A stretch of DNA of 64,000 nt from Hemibagrus wyckioides (taxonomy: Eukaryota; Chordata; Actinopteri; Siluriformes; Bagridae): contig NC_080717.1 in assembly GCF_019097595.1 (NCBI RefSeq), forward strand, positions 7,404,001 through 7,468,000. Direction: 5' to 3'. Both the position numbers and the translations under genes were made by a program. Position 1 is the first letter of the stretch. Each line of letters begins with the position of its first letter. The notes below the pieces were generated by a model. The model ran no database searches and was not told the origin of the DNA. It saw only the letters and a program-made list of their open reading frames with translations. Of this stretch, positions 21,491 to 33,960 are shown piece by piece.

Positions 21491-21495
21491 AATTG

Positions 21496-21668
21496 CCAGT
21501 GACCTAGACATTGGACTACTGATCCTAAGGTTGTGAGTTCAAATCCCAGACACCAGGCTGCTGGACCCTTGAGCAAGGCCCTGAACTTTTAACTGTTCAG
21601 TTATATAAATAAAATAACTGTACATTGCTTTGGATAAGGCCATCTGCCAAATGCTGTAAAATATAAAT
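21496..21668 (+). repeat. tRNA-derived SINE, 5' truncated
   Basis: A B-box-like block (GTGAGTTCAAATCCCAG) of an RNA polymerase III promoter is followed by CCTTGAGCAAGGCCCTGAAC. The conserved tail TTTGGATAAGGCCATCTGCC comes next and ends in AAATGTAAATATAAA. The order matches the fuller copy at 60005-60200. The A box is degraded. Confidence 0.75.
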
Positions 21669-22001
21669 GTAAATATAAAATTGTATTCCTATTTTGCCCC
21701 CAGTGTTCCTGGGAAAGGCTTCAGATTCATCACAAGCCTGTCCACGATAAAGCACTTACAGAAGATGAATGTAGCCCATAGGTTTTCCACTAACCTCCTT
21801 GTTTCTCCCCTAATCTTTTTCAAAATCTAGCATGCTTAGCTACTGTATGGATTTGCCTTTCTGACTGTGTATGTCTGTTTTCTGACCCTGACTATGGACT
21901 GTAACTGTAATCTTGCTCAAAGTTCAGTAGAACTCAACATTTGGATCCTGACCACTCTCCATGTTACAGTGTGAACACTGCCTCTGGCTAATCCATAATC
22001 G
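21669..22001. other. non-coding stretch, no gene seen
   Basis: The words CCCAGTGTTCCTGGGAAAGGC and AAGCACTTACAGAAGATGAATG suggest a decayed tail of the SINE-like family of 57598-57925. No gene is seen. Confidence 0.4.
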
Positions 22002-22075
22002 AGGGAGAGAGAGAAAGAGAAAGAGAGAGGTGGAGAGAGAGACAGAGAGAGAGTGTGTGTGTGTGTGTGAGAGAA

Positions 22076-22124
<49 letters not shown>
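22002..22124. repeat. (GA)n with embedded (GT)n
   Basis: Long GA-rich run with a GT run at about 22054-22069. The RE-rich and SL-rich frames on the two strands are artefacts. Confidence 0.95.
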
Positions 22125-22129
<5 letters not shown>

Positions 22130-22959
22130 AGAAGTAGTATTGCTTTACTAGCGAATGCTGCCTTAACAGTGGGAGGATTAAATTGGCCAAGAGGGAAAAA
22201 AGAAAGAAGGAATGAGTTATTTACCACCACTGGGTTCCAGGAGAGGATTGACAGCTGGTGATTACTTTTTAGAGCAGGCACACTAATGCTCTGTTGTCAT
22301 CAGTCTTCATTGTAAAGTAGTAAGGAGAATGAGGTAGAACTGCACACAGGCAAAGAGAGTTAAACAGAGTCATGACGATGCAGAAGGAAATAGATTTTCA
22401 AACAGCTTGATATTTCATCCTGGAGTCAGCCATTTTAAATGTTGGCTGAATCGAGATAGATATACTATATGTAAAGCTTATATCCAACACATTATGCAGT
22501 CGCTGATTCGATATCATATGGTGTTTTTGCAGAAATGTTCTTCTGAAAGTTCTTCAGAAAATTATATAACAATTCAACAGTGGTCCCATTTTGTTAGCAT
22601 GGTTTGGGTCAATTTGACCTTTAGAATGAAGTGTCACTGCAAATCAATACAACATTCTTCTAACTGATCACCTTTACCCTCTGATAAAACTTTTCTATCC
22701 TGAGGAGATCTTCCATGGATGACCTCGCTTGCACAAACAGCGTTGATTGAATGGTCTGAGAAAAAGTATATAAATAATAATCTTCATATGCTAATAATAT
22801 GCTATGACCTTACTAGACACTATACACATCTCAACACAATCTCACAATTTAAAATGTCATGTTCCACCACCATCATCAAAACACCATCTGAGGGAATATC
22901 TTTTGGAATAATGTTGGCCATCGCTATCTGACTCAGAACATCCTTCAAAATATCCTAAC
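22125..22959. other. non-coding stretch leading into a LINE fragment
   Basis: No gene is recognised. Its downstream part may be decayed LINE sequence continuous with the reverse transcriptase relic at 22960-23900, but I see no motif to prove it. Confidence 0.4.
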
Positions 22960-23900
22960 TAGTCTGGTCCAAAGGTGTACACTCCACAATAGATGCCATT
23001 AAGGCCATCATGGGAAGTTTCATGCCAGTGGATCAGCAAAACTGTCAACAGTCCTAATCCTCCTCAACCTTATGAGTTTTGGAATTCATTACACAGCACT
23101 GAAATGGTTTACTTCCTTCTTAGAATGATATCATACTGTACATCATACTGTATCAGGTGACATGGATACCTTTACAGCCTGTTGCATAATATTCTCCACT
23201 GGTGTTCTGCAAAGCTCAGTGCTTGATCTTCTTCTGTTCTCACTCTATACCTGCTCTCTTTAGATATAATAACCTCACATGGTGTTCTTACCACTGCTAT
23301 GCTGATGACACTCAACTTTCCACCTGCAGACACGCATGTTTCTGCACAAATCTCAGCATGGCTGGCAGACATCTCATCATGGATGACAGGTCATCAAATG
23401 AAACTTGGATACCCAGCGCCACAAGATCACAAGATCCTGACAAGAACCTTTGGGTAACCAATGTCAAGTCAAGTGTCCTTCTCACCTCACATTGCAAAAC
23501 TGACATGCTCTTGTCACTTAGTCCTTTAAAACATCAGGAAGATTTCCCCATTTCCTTCCAGAGAGTACATTCAGGTGCAGTCCCTTGTCATTTCAAGAGA
23601 AATCTCACTACAGCAATCTTGGGGTAATCATGAACAATTAAGTGTCCTCACACTGCTAAACTGGCATGCTCTTGTCAGTTAGCCTGTTAAATCACCAGGA
23701 GGATTCATCCATTTCTATGTTCATTTAAAGACTGGACTGCTGCAACTTACTTCTGTCTCCTCCATTCACCTTCTGCAACTGACTGTCACCCAGGACTACA
23801 TTGCTACTTGCCTTCCACTGGTCACACCTGCTTGAGAGCACTTATCACACCCCATACTGCACCTTGCTTCCTCTAATCCACTTGAACTGCTTGGTTGGAC
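22960..23900 (+). mobile_element. L2-like LINE fragment, reverse transcriptase relic
   Basis: Non-LTR retrotransposons copy their RNA at the target site with a reverse transcriptase. The catalytic box is readable at 23298 on as YADDTQL (residues 33-39 of the frame that begins at 23202). It is preceded by a region matching GVPQGSVLGPLLF in position but mutated, and followed by ISAWLADISSWM-like text (LSMAGRHLIMDD). Upstream at 23070-23160, TALKWF-like and QVTW-like words match the same domain. Many stops and frame changes occur. Only an internal part of ORF2 remains. The L2 assignment is from motif style and could be another LINE of the jockey/CR1 group. Confidence 0.75.
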
Positions 23901-24428
23901 CTACAATTTCTCAGGGTACAAGTAAGTCCTGCATCACCAGCAGTAAGATGACTGAAGAACCTGGAGTCCAAGAGCCAGGGTACAATAAAAAAGAGTGTGT
24001 ATTGCATGTATAAAGACAACCTGGGCAATCTCTAGTCTAAATATAAGTTGAAAACAGTGGACTTGTATACTATAGTGTATGTGCAAAGCACATTCTTGAG
24101 ACAAATAGATAACGCTCAAGGCTAGGATAAGGAAAAAGAAACATTGTGACCCAGATAACACAGGAACACAGAACAGACGCATATACTCTCTAATCATGAG
24201 TAAGCAAGAATGACATTGACTTGATCTTAACAGATTACACCATCGTATTAACATAAAAATAGGAAATAAATCCCACCAACTAAGTGGTGGATTGAATTTT
24301 CCATTAAATGTCCAAAGAACAAATCTTTGTCTTGTGCTTTATTCATATTATGCTAATCCCCCAACAGGGGTTCTAAACCTTGACCATGTCAACCTCATGA
24401 GGATGTATTTATTGATAAAATCATTTCT

Positions 24429-24480
24429 GTAAGTTGCTCTGGATAAGGAACGTCTGCCAAATGCCACAAATGTAAATGTA
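24429..24480 (+). repeat. LINE/SINE 3' tail fragment
   Basis: TAAGTTGCTCTGGATAAGG followed by CGTCTGCCAAATGCC and a TGTAAATG end. This is the conserved tail shared by the SINE copies at 21622-21660 and 60149-60190. It lies downstream of the LINE fragment in the same orientation, so it may be the 3' end of that LINE with sequence lost or inserted between. Confidence 0.7.
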
Positions 24481-25710
24481 GTACAGTTCCAGAGACTTGT
24501 AAAACCTTTGCCAAGGAGCATAGGTCAGTTCTACTAATCTGTCATAGATGGCATGTTGAGAAGAGTTACTGGCACTGGGGAAAAATGTCCAGATGTCCTG
24601 TGCTATTAGTTTTGAATGAGCATTAGAACGAGTTTATCAGGATTATGAATGACCACATACTGAAAAAGAAAGGCTAATTGAATTTGCCTAATTCAAATGT
24701 GTACATCAGTTTAGATTCATTGAAATGAGAAACATTAACATAATTTGTCATATATTTAACATGTTCATGATTCATCATGCTTTTTCAAAGCCCTGAATAA
24801 AACTGAACACCAAGCGTGCACCTGAATTATGAACTGAACCTTAGATGCTGGTGTTTTACAACAGAAATATTACTACTATACTATTCGACCATGCATGTAT
24901 CAGTTGCCTAAATTTAATATTCTATTCATAGTTCCCATCAGTGCCAACATCCTTGTGAGGTTTCACAATATAATTGGTTTACGTTAATGCTACATGAATT
25001 AATCACACTCACTTTTCATCATTCATTCTAGTAATTAGAAACTTGTTTAGGCAATGGAATCGTGTTTTGTTGAGAAACATAATTATAAGCATGAGCAGAA
25101 CAACAGTTAAAGTTGAGGTTAAGACGCATTGGTGGATCTTTAGAACTGGGACAGAGCCAGTTATGTGATAAAAGTTAAAAAATAATAAGTTAAACGTGGA
25201 GCACTGGAGCCTCATTGGAACAGCTGTGGTTTTGACAGCACTTTCTAAATGTTTACAAAAAAACAGTTCCAGATTAATTACACACTCTTGTACCTCAGAA
25301 ACTAATGGCATATTAGCCGTATTAATGCCTTCTACATTCTTCATTTGTTCTGGCATGTGACTCTTAATATAATAAGATTTTGATTTATCTCTTCAGTACA
25401 GAACATTTCCTCTTAAGTCCAGAGCTTTTGGTTTGACCATTTCCAATATTTTCAAGCAGCTTTTAATAGGTGCCCTGGGTGTAAATATCATTATCATGCT
25501 TTGGGCTGCACCTCTTCAATTATCTATGAGCCAAAACAGTGGGGAAAAATGTATTATTTCAGCATTCTTCAAGGTTTAGCCTGAGCAGATTATTACGTAG
25601 GACCAAAAATCACTGAATTCATTACTCAGCTTTATTAACACATTTTTTTTTTTTTACTGTACTGAAAAGATGATACCTAATGCAAAGTGTTATAGAAACT
25701 TACAGTTAGC
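24481..25710. other. non-coding stretch, no gene seen
   Basis: The 115-codon minus frame at 25009-25356 has no recognisable domain or codon-level signal and is not called as a gene. No repeat family is recognised. Confidence 0.45.

Positions 25711-25766
<56 letters not shown>
25711..25766. repeat. (GATA)n microsatellite
   Basis: About 13 units of ATAG. Confidence 0.95.
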
Positions 25767-26874
25767 TAAAGCCCAGTCACACTGCATAAAATCCTTTCCA
25801 CATTTTATAATGAACCAACTTTAATTCATTTACAGGATCACAATGCAGTGTCCAGGCACAGTCATTTTATCTGGATGGCAATTTAAGATGAGGCAAAATA
25901 ACAATCCATATTCATAGAAAATGACATGCCCCTATCAGCGTAGGGCCTTGCTTAGGCCTCTTAAATAGGACCCACAGCAGACATAAAGGACACACAGCTG
26001 CGCAATACTGGTTTGTTGTATAGCAAGCTATAGAAATATAAATGTCATAGATAACATAACAATAGGCTTGCATTATGAATTCATGCTACATCCAAGTTAT
26101 CTGGAAGTTGGAATTCAGAGCATTTTTGACTTCCGTGTATTCAATGTACAAAGTGGGGAACCAACATGAATGCGTCTATGTTTGTCTTAGCTTGTCTAGC
26201 AAGCTAACTGTGATAAATTGTGTATATTTTCCTCAAACCAGTGTGTTGTTGTCTGTGTGTTGATTGATCTGAAGCAAATACTAATTGACACAGTATAACT
26301 CATTTAACTCTTTTTACCAGAGGCCAAAATAATTGCGTCTGTTGTGGGGTGCCATTGTTCGGCATTGACTTTCTTTGACATGTTACACTCCACAGCAGTG
26401 GTTAATGGCTGTAATGAAACATGAATTTATAGTTTTTCTGTGTAAAGTTATCTGAACAGAGGTAATAACATCCTACACATTAAGCCAACGGTGTCCTGAC
26501 TAATATTATATCAGACACGCAGAAATAGCACATATATAAATAATTCAGTTGTTTATACTTATTGAAAATGTCCGATAAGCCGATCTTCATTCTGACAGAA
26601 GAATGAAACACCAGCGTACCGGTAAAAAAAAGTGTTAAAGGTGAGGAACGCTACTGTGTTTACTGATGATGCTGTGTGCTGCCATATGAGTTGATGTCAC
26701 TTTCTAAAAAAAAAGCACAAAAACAGGATACATTTTTATTTTCTACCTCCGCTAGCACTCAACAGTATTGAGTGACTCTGACTCAGTGGAACCAAAAAGG
26801 AAAACAAAGAAAAAAGTATGCCAAAATATTTATTATTGTGAGTCATAAATGACAAATTGTTATTTTATTTTTAT
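25767..26874. other. non-coding stretch, no gene seen
   Basis: No gene, repeat family or RNA is recognised. Confidence 0.45.
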
Positions 26875-26912
26875 TATATTTATTTATTTCTATTTATGTA
26901 GTTTCAAACAGT

Positions 26913-26955
<43 letters not shown>

Positions 26956-27017
26956 GTTTATTTCTCATACAGTTTATTAATTAATTAATTAATTAATTTA
27001 TTTATTTATTTATTTAA
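26875..27017. repeat. (TTTA)n and (TTAA)n low-complexity block
   Basis: Two TTTA runs are separated by AGTTTATTTC-like sequence and a TTAA run at about 26978-26998. Confidence 0.9.
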
Positions 27018-27312
27018 GAACTTTTGAAAGCAGTGTTCAATATCAATGTATTTTCTGCTTAAATAATCTTCTCTGTAGAACACTTTCATCATTGTAATGT
27101 TAACGACCAAAACTGTGTCTGATACACTCTACCAGGTGATAAATGTCTGTAATAATTAGAGATGAGGAAAACATTCATAATTAAACAGTTTCAGCTAATT
27201 ATACGATTACCCACTTTCAGCAGGATGTCAACTTGGAAGCAACAATGGAGTGTGAAGTAATTTCAATATTGAATATTTAATGTTTTAGCAAAACAAGATT
27301 CCTGTATTTCAG

Positions 27313-27316
<4 letters not shown>

Positions 27317-27394
<78 letters not shown>

Positions 27395-27410
27395 CATACA
27401 TATACATATA
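27317..27410. repeat. (TA)n with (TACATA) end
   Basis: A TA run of about 70 bp decays at its right end into TACATA units. Confidence 0.95.
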
Positions 27411-27799
27411 TTGGTTTCACTTTATGCATTTATGTACTGACCTCGAAAACATCTTCACAGAAACATATTTTGAGGAAAAGTTTCTAATGGGCAAATACAG
27501 AACCCCATGGTTCTACACAGAACCTCAAAAAAACCCAACCTTTTTTCAAGAATGTAAAAAGTCAGTTTAACAAACACAGAGCTAATCTTTTAAGGTAAGG
27601 CACAGTTTCAGTATTTGAGCATGTTTTTGATAGCTAAAGCATATGTGCTGTAGTGGAACAGGCAGAAGCCTAAACAACTCAGACACCAACTATCAAAATG
27701 TCCACAACGCTTCTGCTCTATTACATCTTCAAAGTGCATTCATACACTCGGTACAGACGACATACTGATGTTAGCATGAACAGAGATCAGTCATATGAA
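27411..27799. other. non-coding stretch, no gene seen
   Basis: No gene or known repeat is recognised. Confidence 0.4.
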
Positions 27800-28015
27800 G
27801 TGCCTACCCATCCCACACATACTTACATAACCATTCACATGCTATGAACAATTTATAGATGCCAGTCAGCCTACAATGCATGTCTTTGGACTGGGAGAGA
27901 GTAGCCGGAGGAAACCCTCGAAGCACGGGGAGAACAAGAAGGCTTCGGGCAAACAGAGCAGAGACTGGAATCATCTCAGACTCTGAGATCACTAACCACT
28001 AGGCCAGAGTGACCC
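27800..28015 (-). repeat. SINE-like dispersed repeat, antisense
   Basis: The text CAATGCATGTCTTTGGACTG, GGAGGAAACCCTCGAAGCAC and ACTAACCACTAGGCCAGAGTG is, in this order, the reverse complement of the repeat at 32930-33210 and 62150-62410. The final block is the antisense A-box region of a tRNA-like head. Confidence 0.8.
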
Positions 28016-28289
28016 TTACTTAAAACATGATCAAGTTGCATGCAAATAAAATACAAGTTTCCATCCAGCAAAGCCTGCAGTAAAATCTGATGTCTGCGTT
28101 TGTCATTTTGAGCTTAATGCTTTGACATGGACAAAACGATGGATGCTGAAAGCCTCTCAAACTTTACAGGAGGTAAAATAATAACACCAAATGCATTAAA
28201 TGCTTGATGGTCGTCGTCGTCCCCCAAGACTAAATTTGAAAAGCCATGACCACACTGATGTCAGTAGATTCACAAAAGATCCGTGAATA
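28016..28289. other. non-coding spacer
   Basis: Nothing is recognised. A CGT run of three units occurs at about 28211-28219. Confidence 0.4.
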
Positions 28290-28790
28290 CCACATAGTGC
28301 AGGGTAGCACAGCAGGTCGGCACTTCACCTCCGGCTCCATTGAAGAGCTCTTATTGTGTAATTGAAAGGTTTTCCCTGTGGTAAAAATCTTGTTGTGATT
28401 GTTTTATACAACGATGTAATTCGGGGCTAATTTCCTGTTTGTATCCTGTACCATTTGCTTTTTTTTTTTTGCTTTTCTTTTTTTAAAAAAACATTAATGT
28501 CCCAGGGTAACAGTTGCTTTTTGCAGCCCGGTGCTGTGACTGTAGGTGACAGGCACTTTAATCAGCACAAAAGAAGCTGCGATGACGATGCCAAAGGGAG
28601 CTGAAGGACAAGTTTAGTGCCAGGAACCAGACAGGTTCCAGCAGAGCTGTTGAAAACATTCCCACTATGCATAATGGCGCAATCATTCAACTTCAAAATC
28701 TGAATCTCTTTTAATAATACTATAGCCTGTACTGAAAGAGTCAGTGTGAGGTCAGACATTATCAAGCCTTTCTTTGTGATTAACACTTAC
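28290..28790. other. candidate conserved non-coding element
   Basis: Balanced, repeat-free sequence, apart from a T tract at 28459-28485. It includes CTCTTATTGTGTAATTGAAA and GACAGGCACTTTAATCAGCA, which resemble vertebrate enhancer text, but that is only an impression. The 74-codon minus frame here is not convincing. Confidence 0.3.
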
Positions 28791-28794
28791 AGGA

Positions 28795-28970
28795 AAATTG
28801 CACCCAGAACACAGTGAATAGGTTTATATTGAAATATTTTGATGCTAGCTCAGTGCAGTTACAATGCTGTATAATAAGAGAGAGAAAAAAAATCAGTGAT
28901 ATCAAACATAAGAGATAACAGTCAGGTTTCACTGCTAGGTTCTAAAAACAAATGAGCTTCTTATGTTTTT
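28795..28970. repeat. possible decayed dispersed repeat, copy 1
   Basis: Shares blocks in order with 52430-52680: TATTGAAATATT, GATGCTAG, a GTGCAGTTACAATGC-like word, AAGAGA and GTCAGGTTT. This suggests an old interspersed repeat. Its class is unknown. Confidence 0.4.
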
Positions 28971-29465
28971 AGGAGCTTGGGGGTATTTCTTTCCCTTTAT
29001 GAGTCTGCCTGGTTTTGAAAGGGAAGAAAAAAAAAACTGAAATACAAAAAGAAATACAACGCTGCTGTTCAATGTCTAAAGGACTTTTCCCATGGGAGAA
29101 TAATTCTATATCTATACTCCATTAGGTTTCCATTTTATTATATTGTATGGGTTTGATTTTGCTTTCTACACATGTATTAAGCAGCCACAACTATAGAGAA
29201 CAAAAGTGACAATTATAGTTAGCATGAAATATTGGAATTTGACACAATGACAGATAAAATGATTGTAAAATCAGGCAGTCAAAATTAGCAGGCAGGATCA
29301 AAAATGTAAGAAAGTCATTAACAATCAAAACAAAATGAAGGCAAGCAAATCAGGAAATGTGAAAACAGAAATTATGTTCAAACCATGCAATAAACAAAAT
29401 AATAAAAATATTAAAATAAAAAAAACAGGTGTGTGTAAACAATAGTTGGACAACTGAACAGGAAC
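28971..29465. other. non-coding stretch, no gene seen
   Basis: Poly-A tract near 29029-29037. The stretch 29250-29360 is purine-rich and resembles decayed repeat text, but no family is assigned. Confidence 0.4.

Positions 29466-29492
<27 letters not shown>
29466..29492. repeat. (GT)n microsatellite
   Basis: About 13 GT units. The frames with poly-TH here are artefacts. Confidence 0.93.
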
Positions 29493-29500
<8 letters not shown>

Positions 29501-29727
29501 GGGGAGTATAGTGCATGAGTGCATGCTGGGAATTGGAGTGTGGGGATGGTGGTGATGTGGCAGTGGAGTATTTCAGAACAAGTGTAAGCATGCATGGGAG
29601 ACGTAGGCAGGTAGCTTAGGATCTTAAATACATTCATTCAAAACAGATTCTATCTAGCATGCTTAAAGAAATGAAAAGAATGTGTAATAGAATTGCTCTT
29701 ATGATTAAACAGCATTTGCAAAGATAG

Positions 29728-29728
29728 A

Positions 29729-29763
<35 letters not shown>

Positions 29764-29766
29764 ATA
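29728..29766. repeat. (AAAT)n microsatellite
   Basis: About nine AAAT units. Confidence 0.93.
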
Positions 29767-31739
29767 GTAATATAAATAGAAAAAAAAAAAAACTTTGACA
29801 TTGCAAAATTGGATAAAATCCAAAACAGTCAAAGAGTGTAAACAGCTAAATTTAATACGGCAAAACTCCAAAATATTTTTGGCACACACAGTGATCCTAC
29901 AGAAACGTTTTCTATTTTTCTGTGATTTTCTGTCATGTTAATTCAAGGGTTTTTTTTTTGTTCAGCTATTTGGGATTTAATCCAAGTTTGATGTGTGACC
30001 ATTACAAGTGCTTCACGCCTGGAAATTAAACTATTCTACTTTAAGACATGCTTCTTGCTATTTTTAAGCTTAGCAACTAAACAAAGAAAGCCCGGAACTT
30101 AAATGAAGATATTAATCCAAGTGAACACAAAATGTGATGAAGAGGGCAGGGTCATGATCTGTTGTGTTTGGTCTGTGAAACTGATGAGATTTGAAGTTCA
30201 AGGTGGCCAAAATCGACACTGATGAGACACAAACGTTACTTCATTTTTGCAAGTATACAGTATATACAAGATACTTCAGGTGCTTTTACCAAGAAGAGAT
30301 AGAAATTGTAGAAATTTTGATCAGTAAATAGGAGTACCTATATAAATGCAATAATAAACGTTTTTCTTTTTAAAGATCCATACTTGTTTATTAATTTTTT
30401 TACTTACAACCATTCTTTCTTAGGAGTGCCAAAACAAAGTAGATCATTTACTTTCCTTATTTTTTCTAGATGTATCAGCTCAACCCTTTTTCTACCAGTA
30501 CACTGGCGTTTTCTATTCTGCCGGCAGAATGGAAATGAAAATCGATCAATCAGTATAAACGAATGAATCATTTAATTGCTGCAGGTCTGATATAAAATGA
30601 GTCGGGACACTGTTGGCATTCAGAGTGACATGTTTTTCTCTCTGTTGGATAACCTTACACAGAATTTTACTGCTTGAAAATAGCGCCTTCAAATTTTAGA
30701 TGCATATAAACAAACACTTGGGGCATCCCAGAGAACGAAAATGGCTTTGATATCACCATTCACATTCACCAATGTTTTTTTTTTTTTTAGCTCTTCTATG
30801 AATATATTGCCTCTAGTAAGTTAGATAAAACAGAAATACTTATGAAAATCTACAAATTCTTAAAGCACTGGGTGTCTATTTTCATATGAGCCATTAAGCA
30901 CTACCGTGGAATGTGACATGAGAAAGAAATTCAGCGCTGAACATGGAATGAATCTTCATCATGTGGTCATCAAGTCCACTCTACTGATATGTTCATCAAG
31001 TCTGAGAAAGATATAAAAGTTACAGAATGTTTCCAATATCAGCTGACTATACACTACGGCAATGTGATGTGTCACAGTCTGTTACACTTATGATGAGTTT
31101 GAAGAAAACAGTAAGTTGATGGATTCTTTTCTGCTTACCGAAGCAGGTGGATCTTGTGACACTGTGCAGCACAAGCACTGTTATTTGTAATGAAACACTC
31201 ACCATATGGTCCCAGGCACCCTGCTGATAGAGAACAATAGACTGCCTGCACCCTGTAGTTAAAGGTACAATCAAGATGTGTCAAGGAATAATCCCTGTAG
31301 TCTATTGTGTCTTAAGAGAAGGGTTTAAATGATAGGCAGTGAATTGCTTAATTGCGTTGCCATTTGTCTTTCTGTAGCACATGCAGCTGGCTTTATATGG
31401 ATCGTGATATGTTGAATAAGAAAACCTGAATGGATAATGTCAGGAATTCCAAAAAAAAAAAAAAAAAGTTTTGCTTGCTGAGGCGAAAAAGTTTCTGTTC
31501 TGGTGAATATGTGTTAAGAGATTTTTTCAAACAGATGAGTGTCTTTTCAATCTTTTCTTGATTGCGTGTTTGATGGGTACATCGTTTTACTACTGAAAGA
31601 GTCAGAATATTCCTAGACAGTGTTTCACAAATGCTCAGACTTAAAAAGCTGAGGAGTGTCATTGTGAGATCAGGAGTTTATGAACTTGAATGATTCAAGC
31701 ATCTCATTACACTTCAAGGGACTCATTAGTTCTAGGTTG
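29767..31739. other. non-coding stretch, no gene seen
   Basis: A-tracts at about 29780-29791 and 31449-31466, and a T-tract at 30775-30789. No gene is recognised. The 60- to 89-codon frames lack any domain. Confidence 0.5.
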
Positions 31740-31970
31740 AAATAGACACAGAAATGACTTTTGTAATTCCATTTTAGTCCGCCGTTGCTTCCGGTCATTC
31801 TCTCATTGAATGATCTCTCTCAGTTTGATTATCAGCTTCATCCATGTCAGTCTCCGTCTCATCACCCGAGGTAAAAGTCACTCAAAACACGAGCCTTTTC
31901 TTCATTTGATCTGATCTCTTGTCACGCTAACATAGCTGGGCAATTAATTCAGTCAGTTCTCTCCTGTTGG
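31740..31970. other. candidate conserved non-coding element
   Basis: Balanced, repeat-free sequence with a T-rich, C-rich plus strand, including CATCCATGTCAGTCTCCGTC and TTGATCTGATCTCTTGTCAC. No frame is present. The call rests only on composition. Confidence 0.22.
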
Positions 31971-32562
31971 CAAAATTCCATTTAATGAATATATTCCTAT
32001 TAATTCATTTAGTCATTTTTAAAACATTATCCTCTGGTATCTGTAGAGAGTAAGCTCTATTCTCTGTGTTGATCAGGGTTTGAGGGAACAGAAGTATTAC
32101 AGCCAGTTTCTGAATTAATTAGACTTATATCCATGTGCCTATGGCATATCTTGTATATAGGCATGCAACAACAACTAGATCAAATTCAATGTGTGAGAAA
32201 AATAACACTCTGTTATCAAGTTTTTAGACATTTTCAATCATACTACATTTTATTTTTACCTTTATGTTTGTTAAGCTGCTTATAACATCGGAAAATGCCT
32301 ATAGTGAAATATATAAACTTACTTCCATACAATTTTGGTTTCTAAAAATGAGCCACAACAACATCCAGCAGTGTTTAATGGGAAACAGTAAAAAAAGACA
32401 TTTTATAGTAACACTTTACAATAACAGAACATGAATAATCATAGACTAATTTTTGTAAGTTTGTATTTAAGTCAGTATTAATTCAGGCATTAGTGTATAG
32501 TTATTCATATACTGGTGCTGTGAACTGTTACTTATTTTATTTATAAAGTACTGTTTATATTT
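31971..32562. other. AT-rich spacer, no gene seen
   Basis: Nothing is recognised. Confidence 0.4.
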
Positions 32563-32563
32563 A

Positions 32564-32596
<33 letters not shown>
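32563..32596. repeat. (AT)n microsatellite
   Basis: AT run preceded by TTTATA units. Confidence 0.93.
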
Positions 32597-32599
<3 letters not shown>

Positions 32600-32929
32600 A
32601 AACACAGAATACACTAATAAGAAAGGAAATTATATAATAAAATAGATATTGATATGATAAAAATAGACAAGCACAGTGTATAACAATGTGTTTTAGTCCA
32701 TGTTTAACAATTCTAACAGAATGAGAACATCTGATGTCCAGTGGGAGGCTTGACAATCTCAGCACAGCTGATACAAAAGCACTTTCAGTCGAGATCTTGA
32801 AGGAGCCAACGGCAACTAGTCTGAAGACCTCAGAAACCTTGAAGCAGAGTATTGACCCGGAAAGGTCATAGAGGTAGAATGGAGCTAGATGATAAAAAGC
32901 TTTAAAAGCAAGTAATTAAACCTAAGTTG
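32597..32929. other. spacer, possibly decayed repeat
   Basis: The text around 32770-32910 (GATCTTGAAGGAGCCAACGG, GGTCATAGAGGTAGAATGGAGCTAGATGATAAAAAGC) has the style of a dispersed fish repeat like that at 46100-46300, but I cannot align it securely. Confidence 0.35.
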
Positions 32930-33210
32930 CACGTTCAGGGCTGGGGGTTTGATTCTTGCCTCTGCCTTGTGTGCTTCAGGGGTTATTCTTCGGGTCTTCC
33001 AATGTCCAAAGACATGCATGGTAGACTGATTAGCATCTTTAAATTTTCCACAGTATGTGAACAGGTGTGTGAGTGTGTCAGATTGTGCTCTGCAGTTGAC
33101 TGGCAATTCATCCAGCATGCCTTGTGCCCTGAGTGCCCCAAGTCCCCTGGGATAGGCTTCAGGCTCCACATGACCTTGTGTAGTATAGAAGGTACAGAAC
33201 ATTCAATGTA
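32930..33210 (+). repeat. SINE-like dispersed repeat, 5' truncated
   Basis: Blocks in order are a GGGGGTTTGATTCTTGCCTC B-box-like region, CCAAAGACATGCATGGTAGA, GTGTGTGAGTGTGTCAG, CCCCAAGTCCCCTGGGATAG and a GGCTCCACATGACC tail. They match the copies at 57598-57925 and 62150-62410. The 105- and 109-codon frames over it are not genes. Confidence 0.85.
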
Positions 33211-33960
33211 TATGGCACATGGTATTGTAAATCACGTATATATTTCTTTCATTTGAATAATTCAAGATTTTTTATATAGATAAAATTTATCATCAGCAGG
33301 GGTTGGATTTGTCTTAGTTTTAACCCCAGGGACCCCTTTTTCTATCTAAAACTCTTCCACTTTATTCACATCCTCCTTTCATGCATAAACAAGGAGGAAC
33401 CAGAGATCTTAGAAGTCTATTTTATCATAGTCTCAATGGGAATCGCAAATTATCTACTTGCATACATTTGCTCCTAATTGGAGTTTCTTTTCGCTTCTCA
33501 ATGCTTTTGATCTTGCCATCTTTCCTCTTGAACCTCAACCGCTAGGGATGAGCTCACGGTTTCATCATGTGTTCGAGCACAGCTTGTCTCATGTGGGATC
33601 ACAGCAAGGCCTTGTGTTTTGGGACAAGCCAATGACAGAGTCTATTAAAATTTCATCATAACAATGCATTTTTTACTACAGTTTCAGATTTGTGGGGATT
33701 CATCAGCGTCTTTGTACTCTCTGCACGATCGTCACACTCACCTCAGGAAACACTTAGACATGATCGGCTTCACCCGCCTTCTGATCAGTGCCATCACAAA
33801 CACACTCCTGCTCATCTTCAAGTGCACTCATGAAGGGCTGGAAATACTTCATGAGTTCTAGTGCTCATTGTATGCTCTTGATGCTATCATAGTAGTGCAC
33901 TTTGGAGATTCGATTTTTCTCGTTTGTTCTCTGGTTTTGTTTGGGTTTCTGGATTTCTTT
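33211..33960. other. non-coding stretch with one odd short frame
   Basis: The plus frame 33664-33861 (65 codons) reads like coding text (HLRKHLDMIGFTRLL), and a pyrimidine-AG precedes it at 33684. No good donor follows and I recognise no family, so I do not call an exon. Confidence 0.35.

Noticed and set aside
25009..25356. 115-codon minus-strand frame
   Set aside because: No motif, no good start context and ordinary AT-rich composition.
33664..33861. Possible exon (65-codon frame with HLRKHLDMIGFTRLL and a pyrimidine tract plus AG before it)
   Set aside because: No matching splice donor, no recognised family and no neighbouring exon. A stop follows directly. Kept only as a note.
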